From assembly GCA_945903545.1 (NCBI GenBank), contig CAMDOO010000011.1, positions 1-54,378 on the forward strand: a stretch of 54,378 nt of DNA, written 5' to 3'. Numbering within the stretch: the stretch's first letter is position 1; every line of letters starts with the position of its first letter. Shown here one piece after another: positions 15,851 to 23,022 of this stretch. Under the pieces are notes generated by a model, which searched no databases, had not been told where the DNA came from, and was given only the letters and a program-made list of their open reading frames with translations. The translations under genes and the position numbers were made by a program. The stretch comes from Opitutus sp. GAS368 (GTDB lineage: Bacteria; Verrucomicrobiota; Verrucomicrobiia; Opitutales; Opitutaceae).

Positions 15851-16777
15851 TCATACCTTCTCGGGTTGGAATCGCCCCAGCAGGCCGGCCGGGCGGAAGA
15901 GGAGGATCAGGATCAGCACGCCGAAGACGATCGGGTCGCGGTAGGTGGGCGAGAGATACCCGACGACCAGCGCCTCAAGCACGCCGATGAGCAGCCCCCC
16001 GACGACCGCGCCCGTGAGGCTGCCGATGCCGCCGAGGACGGCCGCGACGAAGGCCTTCAAGCCCGCGGCGATGCCCATGAGCGGATCAATGGAAGGCTGT
16101 TGGATCGAGGCGAGGATGCCGGCCGCGCCGGCCAGGGCCGAGCCGAGGCCGAAGGTCAGGGCGATGATCCGGTCGAGGTCCACGCCCATCAGCTGGGCGG
16201 CGGTCGGATTGAGCGAGAGCGCGCGCATGGCGAGCCCGGTCCGGGTGCGGCCCACGACCTGGCGCAGGCCGCCGAGCAGGAGCAGCGCGATCCCGAGCAC
16301 CAGCACCTGCGAGAGGGTGATCGTCAGCGTCGCCAGCGACCCCAGCGCCGGCGGCAGCACGAGGGCCCGGTCGGTGATGAGCTCGGGGAAGGAGCGCGGG
16401 TTGGCGCCAAAGACGAACTGGCCGCCGTTCTCCAGCAGCAGCGAGACGCCGATGGCGGTGATGAGGACGGTGAGCCGCGGCCGGCCGCGCAGGGGCCGGT
16501 AGCAGAGCCGCTCGATGGCCATGCCCGCGAGGGCGCACGCGAGCATCGCAATCGGCAGCACGAGCAGCACCGCGGCGAGGGAGGGGCCGACCCCCGTGAT
16601 GCGCAGCACCGCGGGCCCGGCATAAAAGCCGGCGAACGCCCCCAGCATGAAGATGTCTCCGTGCGCGAAATTGATGAACCGGAGCACTCCGTACACCATC
16701 GTGTACCCCAGTGCGATCAGCGCATAGATCCCGCCCTGGGCGAGTCCGTTGATCAGCTGCTGGAGGAATTCGATCAT
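15851..16777 (-). CDS. livH: Branched-chain-type ABC transporter permease LivH
   Basis: A 308-residue permease with about eight membrane segments. QQLINGLAQGGIYALIALGYTMVYGVLRFINFAHGDIFMLGAF at the N-terminus is diagnostic for LivH. The C-terminal part has KAFVAAVLGGIGSLTGAVVGG and the ending FRPAGLLGRFQPEKV. It forms the transmembrane channel with LivM. ATG at 16777 begins the conserved N-terminal helix. In the usual liv order the binding-protein gene would lie directly upstream; here a four-helix-bundle gene between inverted repeats intervenes. Confidence 0.92.
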   Translation of the reverse strand: MIEFLQQLINGLAQGGIYALIALGYTMVYGVLRFINFAHGDIFMLGAFAGFYAGPAVLRITGVGPSLAAVLLVLPIAMLACALAGMAIERLCYRPLRGRPRLTVLITAIGVSLLLENGGQFVFGANPRSFPELITDRALVLPPALGSLATLTITLSQVLVLGIALLLLGGLRQVVGRTRTGLAMRALSLNPTAAQLMGVDLDRIIALTFGLGSALAGAAGILASIQQPSIDPLMGIAAGLKAFVAAVLGGIGSLTGAVVGGLLIGVLEALVVGYLSPTYRDPIVFGVLILILLFRPAGLLGRFQPEKV

Positions 16778-16784
16778 CGGGTTG

Positions 16785-17236
16785 GTCGAGAGCTGAGAGT
16801 CGAGAGTCCAGAGCCCGATCAGGCGGAGGAATCGCCGCCGAGAGAGTCGCGCAGGCCGCTTAGCATCCGGGAGATTTCTTCTGCAGCCTCATAAATCTGG
16901 TCAAACTGCGCCCCGGATAGAAAGCCTCGCCGGCGGGCGACAAAGGACTGGGTCACGACTTCGTAGAGCGAACCCGTCGCGTAGCCAATGAAGCGGCAGA
17001 AATCAGCATCACTTCGGGCCGAGCCCTCGGCAATATTTGAGCCGATGGAAACGGCCGCGCGCCGGATCTGGCTGGTCAGGCCGAAGCGCTCGTTATCCGG
17101 AAACTGTTGGCTGATCTCGTAAACCGCGTCGGCGAACGCAATCGACTTTTGCCAGACGGCGAGTTTTTCGAAGCGAAACACGTTGGTCGGCTGATTGGAT
17201 TCTGGCTCTCGACTCTCAGCTCTGGACGCTCGACTC
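16785..17236. mobile_element. Family D inverted-repeat cassette carrying a four-helix-bundle gene
   Basis: AGAGCTGAGAGTCGAGAG at 16789-16806 is repeated exactly in inverse orientation at 17206-17223, with partial pairing continuing outward. The roughly 400-nt interval holds one gene (16819-17181). The cassette sits between the livK-type and livH genes. The same arm family occurs without a gene at 18482-18565 and 40950-41062. This resembles 23S rRNA intervening sequences, where a four-helix-bundle gene lies between complementary ends, but here it is intergenic. Mobility is inferred from this arrangement; no target duplication was established. Confidence 0.6.
16819..17181 (-). CDS. Four-helix-bundle protein (23S rRNA IVS-encoded protein family)
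   Basis: A 120-residue protein of the family named for proteins encoded in 23S rRNA intervening sequences. Hallmarks are FRFEKLAVWQKSIAFADAVYEIS, FPDNERFGLTSQIRRAAVSIGSNIAEGSAR, then FIGYATGSLYEVVTQSFVARRRGFLS and a last helix. The family forms pentameric helical bundles; its function is unknown, though relatives assist reverse transcriptases in diversity-generating retroelements. No reverse transcriptase is seen here. The start is GTG at 17179-17181. The gene lies between the arms of a perfect 18-bp inverted repeat and interrupts the liv operon, so it looks like a passenger gene rather than a transporter component. Confidence 0.9.
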   Translation of the reverse strand: MFRFEKLAVWQKSIAFADAVYEISQQFPDNERFGLTSQIRRAAVSIGSNIAEGSARSDADFCRFIGYATGSLYEVVTQSFVARRRGFLSGAQFDQIYEAAEEISRMLSGLRDSLGGDSSA

Positions 17237-17241
17237 GTCGA

Positions 17242-18360
17242 TCACGGCGCCACCGTCTCCTGGAATTTGAACCCGCCCTGGTTGATGGTCAGGATGACGG
17301 CGGACTTGGCGGCGTTGCGCTGGGCGTCGAGGGTGATCACTCCGGTGATGCCGGCGTGGTTCTTGGTCGCCGCGATGGCGTCGCGGAGCTTGGCGCTGTC
17401 GGTGCCGCCGGCTCGCTTGATGGCCTCGGCGAGGATCATGGCGCTGTCGTAGCCGAGGGCGGCCATGTCGTCCGGGGTGGAGTTGTATTTGGCGCGGTAC
17501 TTGCGCACGAAGTCCTGCACGGCCGGGCGGGTGTCGTCGGTGCTGAAGTGGGCGGAGAAAAACGAGCCGTCGAGCGCGCCGGCGGCGACCGGGAGCAGGG
17601 ATTCGCCCACCCAGCCGTCGCCGCCGAGGAGGGGGACGTTGAGGCCGAGCAGGCGGGCCTGCTTGCCGATCAGCGCGACCTCGCCGTAGTAGCCGGGCAC
17701 GAAGACGGCGTCGGGGGCGGCGCCCTTGATCGAGGTGATCTGGGCGCGGAACTCCTTGTCTCCGCTCGAGTATTTCTGGTCGCGGACGATCGTGCCGCCG
17801 TTGGCGGTGTAGTATTTCACGAAGAACTCGGCGAGGCCGACGGAGTAGTCCTGCTTTACGTCGGTGAGGACGGCGATTTTCTTCCAGCCCTTGCTCAGGG
17901 CGTACTTGGCCATGACGGTGCCCTGGAAGGGGTCGATGAAGCAGACCCGGAAGATGTAGTCGCCGGTCTCGGTGACCTTGGGGTTGGTCGAGGCGGGCGA
18001 GATCATCGGGATCTTGTTCCGCTGGGCAATCGGAGCCCCTTCGAGGGACTTGGAGGAGGCAACCTCGCCGAGGAGGGCGACGACCTTGTCCTGCGCGATC
18101 AGCTTCTGCACGGCGGTGGCGGCCTGGCCGGCCGTGGACTGGTCGTCCTCGAGGATGAGCTGGAGGCGGCGGCCGAGGACGCCGCCGGCGGCGTTGATTT
18201 CGTCGATGGCGAGCTGGGTTCCGTTGTGCGACTGCCGGCCGAAGCTGGCGTTCGCGCCGGTCATGGACGCGAATTCACCGATCTTGATGACGTCCTGGGC
18301 GGCCGCGGGGGCAGCGAGGAGGGCGAGCCCGAGCAGGGCGGGGAGCAGGCGGGAGTGCAT
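17242..18360 (-). CDS. Branched-chain-type ABC transporter substrate-binding protein (LivK/J-like)
   Basis: A 372-residue periplasmic binding protein. Residues 1-22 are a signal peptide ending AAPAAAQ. The mature part begins DVIKIGEFASMTGANASFG and contains AIDEINAAGGVLGRRLQLILEDDQS, then IPMISPASTNPKVTETGDYIFRVCF, the standard pattern of Leu/Ile/Val-type receptors. It captures the ligand and delivers it to LivHM. There is no lipobox; the protein should be soluble in the periplasm. It is the first gene of the liv set, and its start is followed upstream by an empty family D repeat, so D-type repeats flank it on both sides. Ligand identity is not evident. Confidence 0.9.
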   Translation of the reverse strand: MHSRLLPALLGLALLAAPAAAQDVIKIGEFASMTGANASFGRQSHNGTQLAIDEINAAGGVLGRRLQLILEDDQSTAGQAATAVQKLIAQDKVVALLGEVASSKSLEGAPIAQRNKIPMISPASTNPKVTETGDYIFRVCFIDPFQGTVMAKYALSKGWKKIAVLTDVKQDYSVGLAEFFVKYYTANGGTIVRDQKYSSGDKEFRAQITSIKGAAPDAVFVPGYYGEVALIGKQARLLGLNVPLLGGDGWVGESLLPVAAGALDGSFFSAHFSTDDTRPAVQDFVRKYRAKYNSTPDDMAALGYDSAMILAEAIKRAGGTDSAKLRDAIAATKNHAGITGVITLDAQRNAAKSAVILTINQGGFKFQETVAP

Positions 18361-18476
18361 GGGGGAGGTGAGGGTCGGGAGGGAGGCGGGGAACCGGCGC
18401 CAGCCAAGGAGACGTGGGCCGGGTTTTCAAACTGTATCGAGGGCTGAGAAGCAGAGATTGTTCCGGTTGAGGTAGT

Positions 18477-18590
18477 CGTGCGCTGAGGGTCGAGAGCCTG
18501 ACTTCCCGGCGGATTCCCGTTTGGGATGATTTGATCGATCAGCGTTCCGTCTCTCGATCCTCAGCTCTTGACTCTCGACTGCCGGGATCG
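18477..18590. repeat. Family D inverted repeat, empty copy
   Basis: GCTGAGGGTCGAGAG (18482-18496) pairs with CTCTCGATCCTCAGC (18551-18565), 14 of 15 positions, and further GACTCTCGACT words follow to about 18580. No gene lies between the arms. It lies in the 280-nt gap between the divergent binding-protein and lptG-like genes, where promoters must also be. Confidence 0.75.
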
Positions 18591-18640
18591 GGAGCGACAA
18601 TCGGCTTTGCCTTCCCGGTCTCGGGGCGTTTCATCGGGGG

Positions 18641-19753
18641 GTGAACACCTTTGACCGCCACCTGTTGCGCGAATGGTTCCGGATCCTGGGGATCGTGCTG
18701 CTCGCGACGATCGGGCTGATGTTCATGCAGGTGCTGTTCGACGATTTCCAGAAGCTGCGCGACCAGGGGGCGCGGGGGCTCGACCTGTGGATGTACGTGC
18801 TCGTGACACTGCCGAGCTTCCTCGCCTATGTGCTGCCGCTCGCGCTCCTGCTCTCGAGCCTCTTTGTGCTCGGGCAGCTGCATCGGGCGAACGAGCTGAC
18901 CGCGATGCGGGCCGCCGGGGTGGGTTTCCTGAGGATCACGCGGCCCATGTGGTATGTCGGCCTGCTGGCCTGCGGGGCAATGTGGTGGCTGAACTCGTCG
19001 ATCGTGCCATGGTCCGTCGAGCGGTCGCGCCAGCTCAGCGAGGCGATCCAGGACCGCCACGAGGCGAAGGCGAAGCCCGCGGAGCGGGTGGGCGCGGTGG
19101 GCAGCGTCGGTTTTGACAACTACCAGGCGCGCCGGCTTTGGTTCTTCAACAGCTACAGCCGGGGTTCCCGTCGCGGTTACGGGGTGACGGTCACGCTCCT
19201 CGACGCCGCGCGGCGCGAGCTCTCCCGCATCCGGGCGACGGAGGCGCGACCGCTGCCCGGCAACGGCGGTTGGGAGTTCCTCGACGGCAACGTCGTGAAC
19301 TTCGACCCGGTGACGGGCGTGGTGGAATCGATCCCACCGTTCGAGCGGCTGGTGCGGGCCGACTTCCATGAGGATCCGGGCCTGATGCTCCTGATCGACC
19401 GGCGGGCGGTGGATCTCTCGTTCTTCGAGCTACGCCGCCTGATGGACTACTTTGCCATCGGCAACAACCCGAAGGAAGCCGCCTACGCGGTCCGGTACTA
19501 CGGGCTCCTGGCCGACACGCTGAGCCCGCTGATCATCATCGCGATCGCGATTCCTTTCGCCGTCAGCGGCGTGCGAGCCAATCCCGCCGTGGGGGTCTCC
19601 AAGTCGATCGGGCTCTTTTTCCTCTATTACATGCTCAACAATATCGCCGGCTCGCTGGCGATCAAGGGCGTGCTCGCGCCGGACATCGCGGCCTGGATCC
19701 CCAATGCGGTGCTGGGCCTGCTGGCGGTTTGGTTCTTTGCGCGCCTGCGGTGA
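18641..19753 (+). CDS. lptG: LptF/LptG family permease (LptG-like)
   Basis: A 370-residue inner-membrane protein of the YjgP/YjgQ family. It has three N-terminal membrane helices (including LPSFLAYVLPLALLLSSLFVLGQL and NELTAMRAAGV, a family signature), a periplasmic domain (about 125-275) and three C-terminal helices (TLSPLIIIAIAIPFAV, IGLFFLYYMLNNIAGSLA, WIPNAVLGLLAVWFF). These permeases extract LPS and pass it to the Lpt bridge, working with LptB. No lptB or partner lptF lies nearby. The start is GTG at 18641; no ATG precedes the conserved NTFDRHLLREW in frame. It may be LptF rather than LptG; family membership is firm. Confidence 0.85.
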   Translation: MNTFDRHLLREWFRILGIVLLATIGLMFMQVLFDDFQKLRDQGARGLDLWMYVLVTLPSFLAYVLPLALLLSSLFVLGQLHRANELTAMRAAGVGFLRITRPMWYVGLLACGAMWWLNSSIVPWSVERSRQLSEAIQDRHEAKAKPAERVGAVGSVGFDNYQARRLWFFNSYSRGSRRGYGVTVTLLDAARRELSRIRATEARPLPGNGGWEFLDGNVVNFDPVTGVVESIPPFERLVRADFHEDPGLMLLIDRRAVDLSFFELRRLMDYFAIGNNPKEAAYAVRYYGLLADTLSPLIIIAIAIPFAVSGVRANPAVGVSKSIGLFFLYYMLNNIAGSLAIKGVLAPDIAAWIPNAVLGLLAVWFFARLR

Positions 19754-19768
19754 GTGGGGGTGATGGCT

Positions 19769-19839
19769 CCGGTAGGGCGGTGACTCCGTCGCCGCCGTGA
19801 TCCCCATCCCGGCGGTCACGGAGTGACGCGCCCTACCGG
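19769..19839. repeat. Family E inverted repeat (GGTAGGGCG..CCGTC..)
   Basis: CCGGTAGGGCGGTGACTCCG (from 19769) pairs with the segment ending CGCGCCCTACCGG at 19839, about 26 of 30 positions, with a short loop near 19798-19809. It sits between the convergent lptG-like and oxygenase genes and could act as a bidirectional terminator, though it lacks a T-run. Confidence 0.8.
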
Positions 19840-19852
19840 GGCGGTCCTCCGC

Positions 19853-20470
19853 CTACTTCCAATTATAGTTAAAGCTGATGCTGATCCGCTCGGACGTCAC
19901 GCGGTTGGGCGGCACCTCGTGGCGGAGCCAGCTCTCGAAGAGGATGACGTTGCCGGCGCGGGCGGGATAGGTGATGTGGGACCGGAAGGCCGGGCGGGCA
20001 TCGGATCGCCGGGGTGGGGCAGCCATGAAACGCTCGATCCGCGGATCCTCGAACTTCAGGCCGGGGCAGCCGCGCGGGGTCACGACATAGTAGGTGCCGC
20101 TGATGAACGAGAGCGGGTGGATGTGACCGGAGTGGGTGACGTTTTCCGGCATGATGTTCACCCACAGGTCGGTCAGCGCGATCTCGCGTCCCTTCATGTC
20201 GAGCTCGAGCTGGCGGGCGAAGGTGCGGACATGGCGGTCGAGGTGGCGGGCGAGACCCTCGAACGTGCTGGAGAAGCGGTGCAGCTCATTCATCGAGGCG
20301 TAGCTCGTGTAGCCGCCCGGGTAGTTTTTGGCCGACCAGCGCCGGCCGGCGTCGTCGTAGTCCCGCAGCCGGCGGCATTCGTCGGCGAGGTCCGCGTTGT
20401 AGCGGGCCAGATTGGCCGGGCGGAGCGGCTCGCTGTAGATGAGGGTGGGAAACCAGGCGCGGGTGGGCAT
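19853..20470 (-). CDS. Putative 2OG-Fe(II) oxygenase
   Basis: A 205-residue protein of the 2-oxoglutarate/iron oxygenase family that begins with a WFPTLIYSEPL-type motif. Candidate iron ligands are in VTHSGHIHPLSFISGTYYV (His116 or His118) and the distal His184 of FESWLRHEVPPN. Arg195 in SERISISFNYNW is the usual 2OG anchor. The whole domain is present. The substrate is unknown; relatives are linked to hydroxylation of proteins or small molecules. ATG at 20470 begins the conserved N-terminal motif. It is not closely spaced to any neighbour, so context gives no clue. Confidence 0.75.
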   Translation of the reverse strand: MPTRAWFPTLIYSEPLRPANLARYNADLADECRRLRDYDDAGRRWSAKNYPGGYTSYASMNELHRFSSTFEGLARHLDRHVRTFARQLELDMKGREIALTDLWVNIMPENVTHSGHIHPLSFISGTYYVVTPRGCPGLKFEDPRIERFMAAPPRRSDARPAFRSHITYPARAGNVILFESWLRHEVPPNRVTSERISISFNYNWK

Positions 20471-20724
20471 GGGGAGCGGTGGGCGGTGGACGGTTGGCCG
20501 TGGGCAGCGTGTCCTGCGGAACTCGCAGGGCGAACCGGGAGGCGGAACAGACGCTCAACACTCAACGCCGAACTCTCAACGCTCAAGTGGCTCCTCGCCC
20601 GCCCACGGCGGGCGATAGGCGAGTCAGGGTTGTCGGTTATCGGTGAATGCGTGTCGGGACGGTTCCGCGCAGACCGCGGTTTGTCCTGATAACCAGCAAC
20701 CAATAGCAGATAACCCGGATCGTC
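20471..20724. repeat. Composite of word-like repeats and hairpins
   Basis: This gap holds several elements. GCTCAACACTCAACGCCGAA-type words lie at 20552-20587. A perfect 8-bp hairpin CGCCCGCC/GGCGGGCG is at 20596-20614. A family J inverted repeat has its left arm at 20624-20645 (GGGTTGTCGGTTATCGGTG) and right arm at 20686-20716 (GATAACCAGCAACC and GCAGATAACCC). No gene is supported here. Confidence 0.6.
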
Positions 20725-21168
20725 TCACAGCCGCGCGCGTTCGTGAAACGGGTGCTTGCTCTCGCCCGGCACGGGCTCGGGCTTGGTCCAGTTGAGCGAG
20801 GCGGGGCTGCGCAGGACGTGCAGCTGCCAGAATCCGAAGATCACGCCGAAGGAGTAGGACAGGACCATGAACACCACGCGCTGGGTGCCGGGTGGCTCCG
20901 CGTCGGGCCGCAGGATCCAGAGCAGCATGCCGACGCCGATCACGAGTGACGCCACGATGCAGAAGTAACTCCACGCGATGCCGGCGCGGCGCGCCACCTC
21001 GCAGCGGAAGATGAGGCCGAGGCCGATGCCGACCATGATGATGTCCCACACCAGCGGCACGAGCAGGCCGAGCGGCTCGGTGCGGTCGCCGAGGGCGAAG
21101 ACCGCGCGAATGCCGAAAACCACGAAGAGCGCACCGGCGCTCAGGGTACAGAGGGGTAATTTCTTCAT
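20725..21168 (-). CDS. Small four-helix membrane protein of unknown function
   Basis: A 147-residue protein. Four hydrophobic segments are visible: LPLCTLSAGALFVVFGIRAVFAL, LLVPLVWDIIMVGIGLGLIF, IAWSYFCIVASLVIGVGMLLWIL, and VVFMVLSYSFGVIFGFWQLHVL. The C-terminal tail is hydrophilic (NWTKPEPVPGESKHPFHERARL region). No family was recognised. ATG at 21168 was chosen because it starts the first membrane helix; an in-frame ATG at 21366 would translate part of a family C repeat. It is divergent from the sulfatase-like gene. Confidence 0.65.
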   Translation of the reverse strand: MKKLPLCTLSAGALFVVFGIRAVFALGDRTEPLGLLVPLVWDIIMVGIGLGLIFRCEVARRAGIAWSYFCIVASLVIGVGMLLWILRPDAEPPGTQRVVFMVLSYSFGVIFGFWQLHVLRSPASLNWTKPEPVPGESKHPFHERARL

Positions 21169-21263
21169 CAGGGGGGTACTGACAGAAAGCAGGCCGACCT
21201 TGGCGGGAGCCCGGTCGCTGTCGAGTCCGCTTTCAAGGGGAAAGTTTTGAACGCCCCGGCCGG

Positions 21264-21389
21264 AGTGAAGTGAATGAGGAAGGTGGGCAAAAAGTGAGGG
21301 AGAAAGTGTTGGCGCCATCACGGATTTTTTCCGTTCCGACACTTTCGCTTTCCGCTCTTCACTCACTTGATGCTTTCACTTTCACTTCA
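21264..21389. repeat. Family C inverted repeat, second copy, abutting the sulfatase-like gene
   Basis: The left arm (21264-21320) is made of GTGAAGTGAATGAGGAAGGT and AAAGTGAGGGAGAAAGTG words. The right arm (21339-21389) has the complementary CACTTTCGCTTTCCGC and CTTTCACTTTCACTT. The right arm ends only 5 nt before the sulfatase-like ATG at 21395, so the leader of that mRNA would be inside a hairpin. Confidence 0.8.
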
Positions 21390-21394
21390 TCCCC

Positions 21395-22600
21395 ATGCGG
21401 CCGCCCGACATACTCTGGATCGTGACCACGCAATGGCGGGGTGCGGCGGGCGGCTGGGCGGGGGATCCCAATGCCCGGACCCCGGGCCTGGATCGGCTGG
21501 CCGCAGGCGGCACCTGGTTCCGGCAGGCGGTGACGCCGCATCCCTTCGGCCCGTTCGCGCGGGCGGCCCTGCTGACCGGGACGCCGTCGCCGGCCAATGG
21601 GGTGGTCGATTACTTCGATCCCCTGCCCAGGCACGCCCGGACCATCGCGCATCGGATGGAGGACGAGGGCTATGCGAGCGCCTGGTTCGGAAAATGGCAC
21701 CTGGCGAGGCGTGATCCGCAGGCGCCGCTCGTCGGCGAGGCGCACGCGAAAACGCCGGTGCCGCCGGAGGCCCGCGGGGGATTCGGCTTCTGGGAGGGTT
21801 TTGAAGGCGGCTTTCTCCTCAACGACCCCTGGCTGCACGGGACAGACCTGCCACAGCCCACCCAATTTCCGGGCTATCAAAGCGACGTGGTCTGCGGGCG
21901 GGCGGCGGGCTGGTGGCGGCGGGATTCAGCCCGGCCGCGGTTTGCCGTCGTGAGCCTGGAGTCGCCGCATCCGCCGTACGACGCCCCGGTGCCGGCTGGA
22001 ATCCTGCGACCGGATCCGGCAGGACTGGTCCTGCCGGCCAATGTCCCGGCCGGGGGTGCGGTGGAGGCCCGGGTGCGACGGGAGCTGGCCGGTTATTATG
22101 CCCACCTTGTGGCGACCGACCGGGCGATCGACCGGCTGCTCGCGTCCTTGCCTCCCGCGGTGATGGTGGTTTTCACGAGCGTGCATGGCGACATGCACGG
22201 TGCGCACGGGCTCTTCCGCAAGGGCTGGCCCCAGGAGGAATCGGTGCGGGTGCCGCTGCTGATCGGAGGACAGACGGCAGAGGGCAGAGGGCGGATTGAC
22301 GATGCCGCGGTGTCACTTCTGGACCTGCCGGAGATGACGCTGGCTTGGGCGCGCGGGCAGGCGCCGGTTTTGGTGGGCGATCACCGGGCGATCTCGATGC
22401 CTTCGGTGGTGCGGCTGCCGGACCAGTGCGACCGGGTCTGGCGCGGGGTGCGCACGCGCACGCGCAAGCTGGTCCTGAACGAGGACGGGAGCCCGTGGCT
22501 GTTTTTCGACCTGGAGTCGGATCCGGGCGAGCAGGTGAATCTCGCGGACGATCCGTCGCGGCGGGAGGAGATCCAGCGGATGGCGCGACTGAAAGGGTAG
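21395..22600 (+). CDS. Sulfatase-fold protein lacking the catalytic residues
   Basis: A 401-residue member of the sulfatase/alkaline phosphatase superfamily, recognised from PDILWIVTTQWRG, TPGLDRLAAGGTWF, ARAALLTGTPS, AWFGKWHLA (Lys100), SLESPHPPYD (His193), FTSVHGDMHGAHGLFRKGWPQEESVRVPLLI and a C-terminal WRGVRTRTRKLVL. The formylglycine position, Cys or Ser in CxPSR, is Gly52 (GPFAR). The first metal pair, normally DD, is Thr11-Thr12. The later metal Asp is Val263, while His264 is kept. Sulfatase activity is therefore unlikely. It could be a binding or structural pseudoenzyme, or a degenerating gene. The reading frame is intact and there is no signal peptide. The ATG lies beside a family C hairpin. 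Confidence 0.8.
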   Translation: MRPPDILWIVTTQWRGAAGGWAGDPNARTPGLDRLAAGGTWFRQAVTPHPFGPFARAALLTGTPSPANGVVDYFDPLPRHARTIAHRMEDEGYASAWFGKWHLARRDPQAPLVGEAHAKTPVPPEARGGFGFWEGFEGGFLLNDPWLHGTDLPQPTQFPGYQSDVVCGRAAGWWRRDSARPRFAVVSLESPHPPYDAPVPAGILRPDPAGLVLPANVPAGGAVEARVRRELAGYYAHLVATDRAIDRLLASLPPAVMVVFTSVHGDMHGAHGLFRKGWPQEESVRVPLLIGGQTAEGRGRIDDAAVSLLDLPEMTLAWARGQAPVLVGDHRAISMPSVVRLPDQCDRVWRGVRTRTRKLVLNEDGSPWLFFDLESDPGEQVNLADDPSRREEIQRMARLKG

Positions 22601-22630
22601 TGCGGGACGGATTTGGTGTGCCGGGATTTA

Positions 22631-22936
22631 TTCCGGACCGTTTTGCCACCGAGGCACAGAGAGCGCAGAGCCCAAGCCTCGTGGTTTTTTAATCGCGGAT
22701 TGCGCGGATGAAACCGGCAGGGTTTCGAACCAAGAACCCAAGCACCGGATCCTGGAACGCTAATCTGCGCTGATCTTCGCTCATGCTTGGTTGCGGAAAT
22801 CCGCTGTCTTCAGGATTTATCAGCGTGGATTAGCGAAGATTAGCGTTCCCACCTCAGGGTTCGAGGTCGCCATCCGGCTTCGATCATCAGATCCCGGGCT
22901 CTGTGCGCTCTGTGCCTCGGCGGCAAAAATCCGGAA
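22631..22936. repeat. Nested inverted repeats, family B outside and a second family inside
   Basis: The outer arms are 22641-22673 (TTTTGCCACCGAGGCACAGA, then GAGCGCAGAGCCC) and 22896-22929, near-perfect reverse complements over about 33 nt and extended by TCCGG/CCGGA. Inside, GGAACGCTAATCTGCGCTGA (from 22754) pairs with the region 22822-22850 ending in TTAGCGTTCC. The two arm families differ in sequence. No gene is supported. This covers most of the 422-nt gap between the sulfatase-like and kinase genes. Confidence 0.85.
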
Positions 22937-22959
22937 ACAATCCGGCGGGCCGCAGCCCA

Positions 22960-22992
22960 TTCGGCTCCGCTCAGGGCCTTGAGCCTGTCGAA
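22960..22992. repeat. Imperfect palindrome TTCGGCTCCGCTCA..TTGAGCCTGTCGAA
   Basis: TTCGGCTCCGCTCAGGGCCT is followed by TGAGCCTGTCGAA; TTCG/CGAA and GCTCA/TGAGC pair. It is followed by GGCCGTCCCGCCCTACC, which resembles part of the family E arm. It lies about 30 nt downstream of the histidine kinase stop and could end its transcript. Confidence 0.55.
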
Positions 22993-23022
22993 ACGGCCGT
23001 CCCGCCCTACCTCGGAATCGGC

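Noticed and set aside
22791-22982. Small gene inside the nested repeat (63 codons)
   Set aside because: The frame runs through both the inner and outer repeat arms, and its translation has no protein-like features.
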